From positions 10,664,690-10,728,689 of the forward strand of contig NC_092092.1 of NCBI RefSeq assembly GCF_045679555.1: a stretch of DNA of 64,000 nt. Direction: 5' to 3'. The notes under the pieces are model-generated. The model was not told the DNA's origin, did not search any database, and worked only from the letters and a program-made list of their open reading frames with translations. The DNA is from Salvelinus alpinus (taxonomy: Eukaryota; Chordata; Actinopteri; Salmoniformes; Salmonidae). A program made the translations under genes and the position numbers. Positions 23,572 to 34,886 of the stretch are shown here, piece by piece (within the stretch, counting starts at the first letter, position 1; each line of letters starts with the position of its first letter).

Positions 23572-26459
23572 TTGTGTAGTCTTAACATTCTTTATACTCC
23601 ACTTGTCCTAAGGGTAAAAAATTACCCACCTTCACTAAACCCCTAAAATAAAGCAGCTTCATTGAATTTTAAACCCCAAAACTATTTTGAATTAAGAAAC
23701 AATCTGTCATTCATTACAAACTTTGTGAATATCTGGGGTTTCCCTCTTCACAATGCAGAAAGACTGCATTTAATCAGTGGACACCACTCGTTTTTATTAC
23801 AACACACCTGTCATAATTGTTTTCTTTATTATTATTGCAAAAGGTACTGCATAGATTTAAACATATATTTTTTTTATCAAGAGATAGCACTTGTATAGCC
23901 TAAAAGTAGCAGAAATGTGCATAAAGTAGTTTTGAATGCATTTTATTGAAGGGAAACAATAATAGTCTTGAACCTTTTTGTCAACACAGTGATATATTCT
24001 TATATACTGTACAGTGAGGAATTCAACAACAAAATACTAGTCTTCTCCCATTTTTTTAACCATTGCCCCCACCCACAAGGTGTATACACAACAACAATAA
24101 ATTAGAATAAAATAAGATAATCGATACAAAAACGTGAAGAACATAAATCAATCAACTCTAATTAGCACATGTAGGACAGTATGCAAGTGTGTGTGCATGG
24201 ACTTTGCAGATGTATTTCTCACATGTGCAGCACATAGTATTTGTTTTACAGTCCTTCTTTGGGGGGCAGAATTGGCATCTCCTCCTCTTGCCCGCCCCAG
24301 CTGCGGCCTCAGGTGGATCAGGACAAGATTCAGCTCCCTGAACAGCTTTCACAAGTGCTGCAGAGGCTGCGGTGCGGGGGAGGCGCTCCCTGATTTGAAT
24401 GTGTGGGATTACAAGTGCCTTTCCCAGCTGCTCCAGGAATACCCTCTTCTTGTTTCGCTGATCAGGTATCCAGGTACGGTTGATCTTGTTCCTTATCACA
24501 AAGGAATTGTTTGAGGACACATCAATGATGTTATGGAAGATGACCAGGGGCCAGCGGGCAGTTATCCTCCTGCATCTGTAAGTTCCAATCACCTTGTTCA
24601 GGTTGTCCACGCCTCCTTTGTTGTGGTTTTAGTCCAGGATGATGGCTGGCTTCCTGTTCACGATCACTGATCTCAGCCGTTTTGTGCAGTGTGCTCAGGA
24701 GGACCACATTCTTGTTCCTCTTTGGGAGGTGAGAAACTAGAGTGGTGGTGAAGGGGTGAAGGCAAACTTTGATATGAAGGCCTCTCTCCCCCTTGTTGCA
24801 AGGAGTGCAGGGGGGAGCTCAGGCTTATTGTGCCAACCATGGTGATCTTCTTCTTCAGGAGCTGCTGGCTGAGTTCGTAAGAGGTGAAGAAATTGTTCCA
24901 CGTGACATTGTGCCCCCTCAGTCCATCTGTCACATCAAGGAAAACCCGCATCCCCTGGTTCTTCACCGGGCCTCAAATGGTCGGCTTCCCTGTGTAGACT
25001 TGCATCTTCCAAGCGTAGCTGGATTGTACGTCACAGGCCACCCATATCTTGATGCCATACTTTGCTGGCTTGCTGGGTATATACTGCCGGAAAGGACAGC
25101 GAACTTTTGACAAAAGGGATTACTATCAGTAATTCATATCAGTGTCACAGAAAACAATCACATAAATCAATGATATATCAATAAACTATACAATTAACAA
25201 TGAAAATCACTTACATTACAGATATGAAAATAAAAATGTACCTCTGAATGGAACCAGTAGCTCTTCCACTGTTACTTCAGGCCCAGGGTTGTAGAGGTAT
25301 GGTTGACACTACACCCACTGCTCCCAGACCTCTCTTATGGTCGCCAGTTTGTCTCTCACACATCTTGCAGGTCTTGACTCACGGTTATCAAATCGTAGCA
25401 TTCATGAGAAAGTGTGAAAGACTTTCAGTGGCATCGTGGCATGGAAAATCGCTCTTCCACTCTCTGCATCCCAGACACCACATGTAGCCTTGCCTCAGGA
25501 CCTATACACACTCGCTAAGATTAGCAGCCCTATGTAGGCACGCAGGTCAATCTCATCCATCCTTTTCCAGTTGTCTCCATATTTACGGAAATTATCCAAA
25601 TTTGTGGCTGGTGTGGCTGGTGTGATGAACATGTTGAATGTTGAGGCGATGACCTGGGCATGGGCAACTGCATGTCTTGTGGGCCCTGGGGTCTTCCTTA
25701 TGACATTTTGTGCTGCCATCCTGCCCTGGTTGTCATGTGGTGACAAGGACCATGTTCATTTGCTGTTCTTTGACAAAAATGTCTCTCTTTCAGCCTGGGG
25801 GATTTCTTCTTCATCTGATGATGCATCGTGTTCTGGGTTGTATTCTTCCCCATCTTCTTCTTCAGATACATCCTCCTCTTCTAAATCATTGTTCTCTTGT
25901 TCCTCCTGGACATCTGAAAAAAATCAGATCTACGGCCTGTTGGGCACTGAAACGTGCACTCATGGCTCAGCAAAGAGAGAACTGGGGGGGATTGTCATCT
26001 GCAGCACCTTTATAGCCTCTGTCTGCATTCCCCATTAGTAAACAATGCTTTCAAGAAATGTTTATTTTGTCTGAAATGTTGTTTATTTTGTCTGTGAACT
26101 TGAGTCATGTGTGGGGTCGTGGAGGAGAGATGCTGCACATGCACAAGAAAGTTTTAGTTTTGTCTGAGTTCAATCAGTAGCACACATAATCTCAATTTCT
26201 CATTGTGTGTGTGTGTGTGTCTTTGTGTTTTTTTGTGGTGTGTAAATTATTTTATAACTGCCGGGTCAAAAATGACCTTAAGACAATCTTTGTACCCTGG
26301 AGGTATACAGCTCTCATGGAAATATGAACAAAGGCGATGTTTCACTTTTCCTAATGTTGGGGTCACTCTAGGAAAAGTCATCAAATTTCAAGGTGAAAAA
26401 AATATAATTTAGGGGGTTTTCTCTGCTGTTAAACATAGTGGCGGGTCATTTTTGACCCT
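23572..26459 (-). mobile_element. piggyBac-like transposon
   Basis: About 2.9 kb. The left junction reads gttaTTAAccct, which is the TTAA target plus the CCC terminus typical of the superfamily. The right junction (gaccctaaagataac) is less well preserved and some target DNA is missing there. Subterminal motifs gggtaaaaaattaccc and gggtcatttttgaccc occur near the two ends. It encodes a broken transposase on the minus strand. Confidence 0.85.
24158..25963 (-). pseudogene. piggyBac transposase, broken
   Basis: The start is likely at 25963 (MSARFSAQQAVDLI), followed by an acidic stretch (EEEDGEEYNPEHDASSDEEE). Then come the N-terminal domain 25495-25746 (MFITPATPATNLDNFRKYG, RAYIGLLILA), a middle piece 24673-24966 (GLRGHNVTWNNFFTSYELS, KKKITMVGTI) and the C-terminal piece 24158-24610. 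The last ends in a Cys/His-rich finger (CQFCPPKKDC, CCTCEKYICKVH, CPTC). Several frame changes separate these pieces, so no functional enzyme is made. This protein cuts and pastes at TTAA sites. Confidence 0.85.
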
Positions 26460-26580
26460 AAAGATAACACACCCAGTCACTACAAAGATACAGGCATCCT
26501 TCCAACTCAGTTACCGGAGAGGAAGGAAACCTCTCAGGAATTTCACCATGAGGCCAATGGTGATTTTAAAACAGTGTGTG
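26460..26580 (+). mobile_element. Tc1-like transposon, right part of the split copy
   Basis: Continues the element at 23051-23571 (caggcatccttccaactcag, ggccaatggtgattttaaaa). The remainder of the element is absent after about 26580, where a tgtgtgtgcg repeat begins. Confidence 0.8.
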
Positions 26581-26689
26581 TGCGCGTTCGTGCGAGTAGA
26601 AAACTGACCCTACTTGTAGAGAAACACCAATGCCATCCTCCTCTCTTTCATGTTGACGGAACGGTCTATGACTCTGTCATGCAGTACAT

Positions 26690-28695
26690 GCTGTTAAGAT
26701 AGCTCCGACAGAGATGGTCGCCTCGCTTCGCGTTCTTAGGAAACTATGCAGTATTTTCGTTTTTTTATGTATTATTTCTTACATTGTTACCCCAGGAAAT
26801 CTTAAGTCTTATTACATACAGCCGGGAAGAACTATTGGATATAACTTACCAACATTACAACCAGGATTACGACCAGGAATATGACTATCCCGTAATGGAT
26901 CCTCTGTTCAGACCACCACCCAGGACAATGGATCCGATCCCAGTAGGCGACCCAAAAACAACGGCGCCGCAGAAGGGGCAGACGGAGCGGTCTTCTGGTC
27001 AGGCTCCGTAGACAGGCACATCGCTCACCGCTCCCGAGTATACTACTCGCCAATGTCCAGTCTCTTGACAACAAGGTACACAACATTCGAGCAAGGATTG
27101 CCTTCCAGAGAGACATCAGAGATTGTAACATTCTCTGTTTCACAGAAACATGGCTCACTTGGGATATGTTATCAGAGTCGGTACAGCCACCCGGTTTCTT
27201 CACGCATCGTGCCGAAAGAAACAAACATCTCTCTGGTAAGAAGAAGGGCGGGGGTGTATGCCTTATGATTACCAACTTGTGGTGTAATCATAACAACATA
27301 CAGGAACTCAAGTGCTTTTGCTCACCTGACCTAGAATTCCTTACAATCAAATGTCGACCGCATTATCTACCAAGAGAATTCTCTTCGATTATAATCACAG
27401 CCGTGACCCCCCCCCCCCCCTTCCCCCAAGCAGACACCTCGACGGCCCTGAAAGAACTTCACTGGACTCTATGTAAACTGGAAACCATATATCCTGAGGC
27501 TGAATTTATTGTAGCTGGGGATTTTAACAAAGCTAATCTGAAAATAAGGCTCCTGTAGGGTGTGCGTACTGGCGGCAGAGAAGTCAGGCGCAGGAGAGCA
27601 AAAACTGATTTACAACGGCTCAGTTTAATAAACAAAAGCATCGTAAACAGAACAATAAATCATTGGGTAAACAAAACCCGTTACACACCAGCATAACGTG
27701 CACAAGCACTACAATAAACAATTCCAGACAAGGACATGGGGGGAACAGAGGGTTAAATACACAACATGTAATGATGGAATTGAAACCAGGTGTGTTGAAA
27801 GACAAAACAAATGGAAAATGGAAGGTGGATCGGCGATGGCTAGAAGACCGGTGACGTCGACCGCCGAACGCCGCCCGAACAAGGAGAGGGACCGACTTCG
27901 GCGGAAATTTTAGCTCCCTAAATTTTATCAGCATATCGAATGCGCGACTCTAGTTGGCAGCATTCTGGATCATTGCTACTCTAACTCCCACGATGCATAC
28001 AAAGCCCTCCCCTGTCCTCCTTTCGGCAAATCTGACCACGACTCCATTTTTTTGCTCCCAGCCTATAGACAGAAACTAAAACAGGAAATGCCCGTGCTCA
28101 GGTCTGTTCAACGCTGGCCCGACCAACTGGATTCCACGTGGACTTCTACTTTGATCACGTGGACTGGGATATGTTCCGGATAGCCTCAGACAACAACATT
28201 GATGTATACGCTGACTCAGTGAGCGAGTTTATTAGCAAGTGCATGGGTGATGTTGTACTCACGGTGACTATTAAAACCTTCCCTAACCAGAAACCGTGAA
28301 TTGATGGCAGCATTTGCGCAAAACTGAAATTACGAACCACTGCTTTTAATCATGGCAAGGCGACTGGAAACATGACCGAATACAAACAATGTAGCTATTC
28401 CCTCCAAGGCAATCAAACAAGCTAAGCGTCAGTATAGAGACTGACGTAAGTAGAGTCGCAATTCAACGGCTCAAACACGAGACGTATGTGGCAGGGTCAA
28501 CAGTCAATCACGGATTACAAAAAGAAAACCAGCCTCGTCAGGGACACCGATGTCTTGCTCCCAGACAAATTAAACAACTTCTTTGCTCGCTTTAAGAACA
28601 ATACAGTGCCACTGACACGGCCAGCTACCAAAACCTGTGGGCTCTCCTTCACCATGGCCAACGTGAGTAAAACATTTAAACGTGTTAAGGATATA
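26690..28695 (+). mobile_element. LINE, 5' part with endonuclease region
   Basis: Starts near 'ctccgacagagatggtcgcc' and shows pieces of an endonuclease: CFTETWLTWDMLSES, then VAGDFNKANLK. It runs into spacer sequence with TDYKKKTSLVRDTDVLLPDK before the reverse transcriptase. The copy is cut at about 28695, so the polymerase is missing. Several frame breaks. A solo LTR sits inside it at 27554-27912. The matching 3' end of this family is seen separately at 42285-42386. Confidence 0.75.
27554..27912 (-). mobile_element. Solo LTR (fossil) inside the LINE
   Basis: A 359-base insert that begins TG, ends in A and is flanked by the 5-base duplication GCTCC on both sides. It is the same family as 37877-38247 and reads on the minus strand. 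No internal retroelement region is present, so this is a solo LTR left by recombination. It is younger than the LINE it interrupts. Confidence 0.8.
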
Positions 28696-29427
28696 TTTGG
28701 CTGTTCTCGCTTCATAACATGTAGAAGTTGTCCCTTTTCAGGCTTAGAAAAAGTGATTGCTAAATGCTAACTCCCGTTCGAATAAACTGGTGGTTAGCAT
28801 AGCTAGCATACAGAAATCAGTGGTGGTAGTCTAATCGTTTTTAACGGTAATGCAGTTGATTGGTAAAGATGACATGAACATGTGTTGGGGTTGACATCCA
28901 TACAAGCATTATACACTGATTTTTATGACGTGCTTCCATGGGGCAGAAATCAGGGTGTTGTTGTGATTCTGGGTGGCCAGATTGATAGCAAGAAAGACAA
29001 GAAATTGCCATGTGGGGAATCGTAAGTGGCTTGTTTCAGCATGTTTGATCTTGTTATTGATACCGTATTGTTCTGTGGTGTTTAAACTGATTTCATGTCA
29101 ATGCTAATATGGCTAAACATTGTTAGCTAGCTAACCAACAACTGTGACAATGATTTGAGAGACAGCAAGTGCTCATTGTGCAAATGTATTTATGTTTTCA
29201 ATAAACATTGGAGAGTAAGATATAGCTTACATTTTGTCAACAATCTAAGCCAACCCCGTCTGTTTTGCCCCATAGCTGCTCATGCGTCTGTGATCAGGTT
29301 CATTTTCTATTGCACTACATGGATGTTGTTTTATTTTGAAAGTGAAGTATATTTTGAAAATACAAAGATGTGTTTGCTTTTTGTATATTTTCTTATACTG
29401 TTACATAGGCCCTAATTGAGCAATTTA
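28696..29427. other. Unassigned intergenic stretch
   Basis: No gene or element recognised with confidence. The phrase 'ttagcatagctagcatacag' suggests an unclassified dispersed repeat. Confidence 0.3.
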
Positions 29428-31146
29428 CAGTACCTGTCAAAAGTCTGGAAACACCAACTCATTCCATTTGTAGAATAATAGTGGAGACATCAACACTATG
29501 AAATAACACATGGAATCATGTAGAAACCAAAACAGACAGTGTTTGCCTTGATGACAGCTTTGCACCCTCTTGACATTCTCTCAACCAGCTTCATGAGGTA
29601 GTCACCTGGAATGCATTTCAATTAGCAGGTGTGCCTTGTTAAAAGTTAATTTGTGGAATTTCTTTCCTTCTTAATGCGTATGAGCCAATCAGTTGTGTTG
29701 TGACAAGGTAGGGGTGGTATACAGAAGATAGCCCTATTTGGTAAAAGACCAAGTTCATATTATGGCAAGAACAGCTCAAAAGCAAAGAGAAACGACAGTC
29801 CATCATTACTTTAAGACATGAAGGTCAGTCAATACGGAAAATTTAAAGAACTTTGAAAGTTTCTTCAAGTGCAGTCGCAAAAACCATCAAGCGCTATGAT
29901 GAAACTGGCTCTCATGAGGACCGCCACAGGAAAGGAAGACCCAGAGTTACCTCTGCTGCAGAGGATAAGTTCATTAAAGTTACCAGCCTAAGAAATTGCA
30001 GCCCAAATAAATGCTTCACAGAGTTTACGTAACAGACACATCTCAACATCAACTGTTCAGAGGAGACTGTGTGAATCGGGCCTTCATGGTTAAATTGCTG
30101 CAAAGAAACCACTACTAAAGGACACCAATAATAAGAAGAGACTTGCTTGGGCCAAGAAACACAAGCAATGGACATTAGAGAGGTGGAAATCTGTCCTTTG
30201 GTCTGATGAGTCCAAATGTAAGATTTTTGGTTCCAACCGCCGTGTCTTTGAGACGTGGTGTGGGTGAATGGATGATCTCTGCATGTGTGGTTCCCACCGT
30301 GAAGCATGGAGGAGGTGTGATGGTGTCGGGGTGCTTTGCTGGTGACACTGTCAGTGATTTATTTAGAATTCAAGGCACACTTAACCAGCATGGCTACCAC
30401 AGCATTCTGCAGCGATACACCATCCCATCTGGTTTGCACTTAGTGGGACTATCATTTGTTTTCAACTGGGTTTTGTACACCTTTATTTAACTAGGCAAGT
30501 TAGTTAAGAACAAATTCTTATTTACAATGATGACCTAACCCGGCCAAACCCTAACCCGGACGACGGTGGACCAATTGTGTGCCGCCCTATGGGACTCAAG
30601 TGTGCCTTGATACAGCCTGGAATCGAACCAGGGTCTATAGTGATGCCTCTAGCACTGAGATGCAGTGCCTTAAACCGCTGCGCCACTCGGGAGCCCAACA
30701 CATCTCCAGGCTGTGTAAGGGCTATTTGACCAAGAAGGAGAATGATGGAGTGCTGCATCAGATGACCTGGCCTCTACAATCACCCAATTTCAACCCAATT
30801 GAGATGGTTTGGGATGAGTTGGACCACAAAGTGAAGGAAAAGCAGCCAACAAGTGCTCAGCATATGAACGCCTTCAAAACTGTTGGAAAAGCATTCCAGG
30901 TGAAGCTGGTTGAGATAATGCCAAGAGTGTGCAAAGCTGTCATGAAGTCAAAGGGTGGCTACTTTGAAGAATCTAAAATCTAAAATATTTTGATTTCTTT
31001 AACACTATTTTGGTTACTACCTAATTCCATATGTGTTATTTCATAGTTTTGATGTTTTCACTATTATTCTGCAATGTAGAAAGTAGTAAAAATAAAGAAA
31101 AACCGTTGAATGAGTAGGTGTGTCTAAACTTTTGACTGGTGGTGTA
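29428..31146 (+). mobile_element. Tc1-like transposon with SINE insertion
   Basis: The ends pair as inverted repeats: 'acctgtcaaaagtctgg' at the left and 'taaacttttgactggtgg' at the right. The transposase is degenerate but recognisable: [18 protein letters not shown], then [19 protein letters not shown], and near the end FNPIEMVWDELDHKVKEK carrying the glutamate of the DD34E triad. Multiple stops and shifts. A SINE interrupts it at 30480-30696. Confidence 0.9.
30480..30696 (-). mobile_element. tRNA-derived salmonid SINE in a Tc1 copy
   Basis: Reverse copy of the family at 13692-13920. On the minus strand it begins gggctcccgagtggcgcagc, has the tRNA-like B box in ggttcgattccaggc, and ends with a taaataaag tail. 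It splits the Tc1 transposase, so it arrived later. Confidence 0.9.
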
Positions 31147-31333
31147 TGTTATATTTATTACAAAGTACAAGTGTATAGAAAGACGAGTGTATACAAAGAC
31201 AATTCCATATATGTGGATTTAAAGAAATGTTCTACATATTTGTGAATACATTTATTTCATATCAATGGGCAAGTCCAAATGTTTTATCTATCCATCACGG
31301 CAGAGACAGTCAGAAAAGCCTTGTTTTCTTTAT

Positions 31334-34300
31334 TCAGTCTGGTGATGGTAGATCTTGCATTACCACAATTGCCTGTAAAGAAGAAAGAACAGAGTTTATC
31401 TTAGGCATTTCTGCATGAGATAGACACACAAAAAAGGCATTATATACACTGTACTGTATATAAACATACACTGTAATAACATTAGTTGCAGATAAGATTA
31501 TGTCTGGTTCTGTAGGGCACTTATAAACCAAAATGTATTTGATTAATTGTACTGGCATACTGACCACAGTCTACAAGCCTCAGGTCACAATACATATAGC
31601 TACGTTTTTAAAGTTTGTCACAGTACTTTACCTGTGTCTTGCTGGAACGCAGGGCAACCCTGGCAAATGATGTCATCACAATTAGGAGCACCATGCCTAC
31701 TAAGCTCTGGTACATAAATACAGCCTCAAGGCTGATCAACTGGTACTGTGATGATGAGAGAGAGCAGAGAATGAAAGGTATCTTTATTTAGACAGAATGA
31801 GAAAGGTTACAGACGTTTTAAAGATGTGTTATAAGATGTTTATCCTTTCTTTATTACATTTTAAAAGAGATTGTGACGAAGCAAATTCCTAAGCTCTAAT
31901 AATAATTGATCCAGATAACAGTGATCCGGAATCACAACAACAGCAACAAAACATACCATATGTTGTTTACGCCAGGGGACTACAACTCTGCCAGATTCTG
32001 TGGCGTTGTAGTCATAGTGGTAATGATCATAGTAGTCATGTGATTGCCGAATGTGCAGGATGCCTTTAAGGAATTCAAAGAAAGCCACTGTGACCCCCAA
32101 CATAGAGATGATACTAAGGGCCAGGCTTGCTGTCACCTACAGGGTGAGAACAAATAAAGTGGTGAAAGAACTGCAACCACTTTGTGACAACGCCTCTTTC
32201 AAGGCACTTTAACATGAGGTGAGCCGAAAATTTAAAAGGCATTTATTTGCTTGACATTTCCAGACTGAAGTACAGAGTGACAATCACATTGTGATGAACT
32301 GTTGTCAGGGTCTGGGAACAGTCCTAAAGAATAACCATCTTGAAAATTGCCACTATTTACCTTTTGCACAGTGGTTTTTACTATGACTAATAAGAAAAAG
32401 AGAATGGGATGAGGAACTGTGGTCTGACATTCATTTACGTTTTGTTTTGGTAAAAGTTACTAAATTCAAAAGGCACTCGCACATCTGAGCAATCTTTTTT
32501 GCAGGTGCATGGTAACAGTTGAACAAGACGAAGGAAAAAGGAAACCGCACACTGCTCTTGATAGTATCACGGATCTTTAATAAGCTTACGTATCGGCCTC
32601 ACGGCCTTCGGCAAAGCTTTTGTGAGTTTAAATTTTTTTTGCACCCTTATGTAGACCTAGTCCCACCCACATCCGTTCCACGCATCGAAAGGGGTTGGAG
32701 GCGAAGGAAAAACAAATAAGTGCTACCAAATATAACAATATGCATTTCATAAATATTCAAATAAAGTGTGTAATAAGACATATTAAACACGTCTGTAAAA
32801 CCACAATGAGGACATAGACCTACAGAGCAAGTTTTCATTCATCATTGGGTACATCGTACAAAAAACAGAGTAATCTTAAATAGGGGCATAATTCATGTTC
32901 AAATTCACAACATAACATACGTAGGCATTTCATCATTAAGTCCTTTAGGAAATAATGTCTGGAGGGTGATTTGAACATGAATTATGCCCCTATTTAAGAT
33001 TACTCTGTTGTTTTTTGTACGATGTACCCAATGATGAATGAAAACTTGCTCGGTAGGTCTATGTCCTCATTGTGGTTTTACAGACGTGTTTAATATTTCT
33101 TATTACACACTTTATTTGAATATTTATGAAATGCATATTGTTATATTTGGTAGCACTTATTTGTTTTTCCTTCGCCTCCAACCCCTTTCGATGCATGGTA
33201 CGGATGTGGGTGGGGCTAGGTCTACATAAGGGTGCTAATTTAAAAAAAACTCACAAAAGCTCTGACGAAGGCCGTGAGGCCGATTACGTAAAGCTTATTA
33301 AAGATCAGTGATACTATCAAGAGCAGTGTGAGGTTTCCTTTTTCCTTAATCTGATAAAAGTTACTGAAAAGAGATCTCTCTGTGGAATGCACACATGAAC
33401 ACTCACTATACACTTGTGTACAAAACATTACAAACACCTGCTCTTTCCATGACATAGGTGACTAGGTGAATCCAGGTGAAAGCGATTATCCGTTATTGAT
33501 GTCACCTGTTAATTCCACTTCAATCAGTGTAGATGAAGGGGAGGAGAGAGGTTCAAGAAATATTTTTAATCCTTGAGACAATTGAGACATGGATTGTGTA
33601 TGTGTGCCATTCAGAGGGTGAATGGGTAAGACAAATTATTTAAGTGCCTTTGAACGGGGTATGGTTGTAGGTATCGGACACACCAGTTTGAGTGTGTCAA
33701 GAACTGCAAAGCTGCTGTTTTTTTTTAACGCTCAACAGTTTCCCGTGTGTATCAAGAATGGTCAACCAACCAAAGGACATCCAGCAAACTTTACACAACT
33801 GTTAGAAGCATTGGATTCAACTTGGGCCAGCATCCCTGTGGAACGCTTTCAACACCTTGTAGAGTCCATGCTCTGGTGAAATGAGGCTGTTCTGAGGGCA
33901 AAAGGGAGTGCAACTCAATATTAGGAAGGTGTTCCTAATGTTTTCTACATTATATTTTTTATATATTGAATATCGTTTGCCATAGTTATGAACAGTAATG
34001 TGCCATGACTAATCGTTCATAATGCCTTTGCGCAGAATTCCAATTCATGGGACTCACCAGTTGTTTTGAAGGATTCTTCTCTGTGAGCACATATAACAAC
34101 CCAGAGATGATGAACTGTCACAAAGCAGAGGGAGGGGGTTTATAAGCTCAACAACAAGCAACAAGGTCTGAAAGATATCATTGAATGGAACATTAAGAAA
34201 TAAGGGTTTTTAGGACTGAAAGGTATGTCATGTTAAGACATTTGGATTGTCAGTATCATAGATTTATATAGACACACGCAAGAAAGGCGTACCAGGATTC

Positions 34301-34864
34301 CTAGCCAAAAAGGGGTGAAAGTCTCAGCAGAGGACATCAGTGTATCCAGCCTCATGGGAATCCCCAAGATGAAGAGTGATGATCCCATGAACATCATTAC
34401 AATCTAACCAACCAGGAACATAGAATAAATAGCAGCATTACAATCTAACCAACCAGGGACATAGAATAAAGACACCGAAATAATCATATGTTTACACAAA
34501 AATGAAGAGTATCTGTATCTGGTAAAATAATGTTTTCATTATGATTACTGTCGTGACATATGTTACCTATAACCATGCTATTACCACTTTATTTTGTGCT
34601 GTAATCTAAAGTGCTAACACTAAATTAATGAATGATAAATACAAACATTTTACACAAAATAAAATGTTCACAGCAGTGACTCCTTGGAATATTTGGCAAC
34701 AATGAATACATCAGTTGTTTGTTTTCCAGTCTCACCCCAGTACTCTTTGGCTCGCCTCTGATGAAGCGGTGCAGTGGTTTACTTCCTCCCACCATAGTGG
34801 TATGTGGCCCTCTTTCTCCCCCTGCTGGACTGATGTCGGACGCCATGCTCATCGACATGATCAT
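31334..34864 (-). CDS. MS4A-family four-pass membrane protein
   Basis: Six coding exons: 34736-34864, 34293-34403, 34058-34114, 31957-32136, 31632-31745 and 31334-31372. All are phase 0 with GT-AG borders, giving 209 aa. A cytosolic N-terminus (1-43) ends RFIRGEPKSTG. Hydrophobic segments follow at about 44-62, 73-91, 100-122 and 167-190. PFWLGILFIISGLLYVLTEK followed by NPSKQL and VTASLALSII is the MS4A signature (compare FWG..FIISG.LS...EKNPTKCL). A loop of about 40 residues between segments 3 and 4 is Tyr/His/Asp-rich (SHDYYDHYHYDYNATES) with a possible glycosylation site at Asn143. The family acts in immune and sensory cell membranes. The start is the first ATG of a cluster (MIMSMSMASD); the 5' non-coding exon was not found. 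An AATAAA overlaps the stop region. Confidence 0.85.
32528..33352. repeat. Large inverted repeat (about 380-base arms, 64-base loop)
   Basis: Left arm 32528-32904 and right arm 32969-33352 are near-perfect reverse complements. Both encode the same chance 63-codon frame on opposite strands. Near the outer part of each arm, reading outward, is gaaggccgtgaggccgat followed by acgtaa and aagcttattaaa. The right arm has ctgacga just before it. It lies in the MS4A intron 32137-34057. Such gaaggcc...ggccga modules occur in terminal repeats of Penelope-like retroelements, but the assignment is tentative. Confidence 0.75.
33405..33950 (+). mobile_element. Internally deleted Tc1-like element
   Basis: The ends 'aaaacattacaaacacctgc' and 'gaaggtgttcctaatgtttt' are inverted copies. 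A 33622-33879 frame gives YLSAFERGMVVGIGHTSLSV with SRTAKLL, which resembles the helix-turn-helix part of a Tc1 transposase. The catalytic part is missing. Lies in an MS4A intron. Confidence 0.75.
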
Positions 34865-34886
34865 CTGTTGAAGGATAGTGACCAAA

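Noticed and set aside
32647-33229. Two identical 63-codon proteins on opposite strands
   Set aside because: They arise because the two arms of the inverted repeat carry the same sequence.
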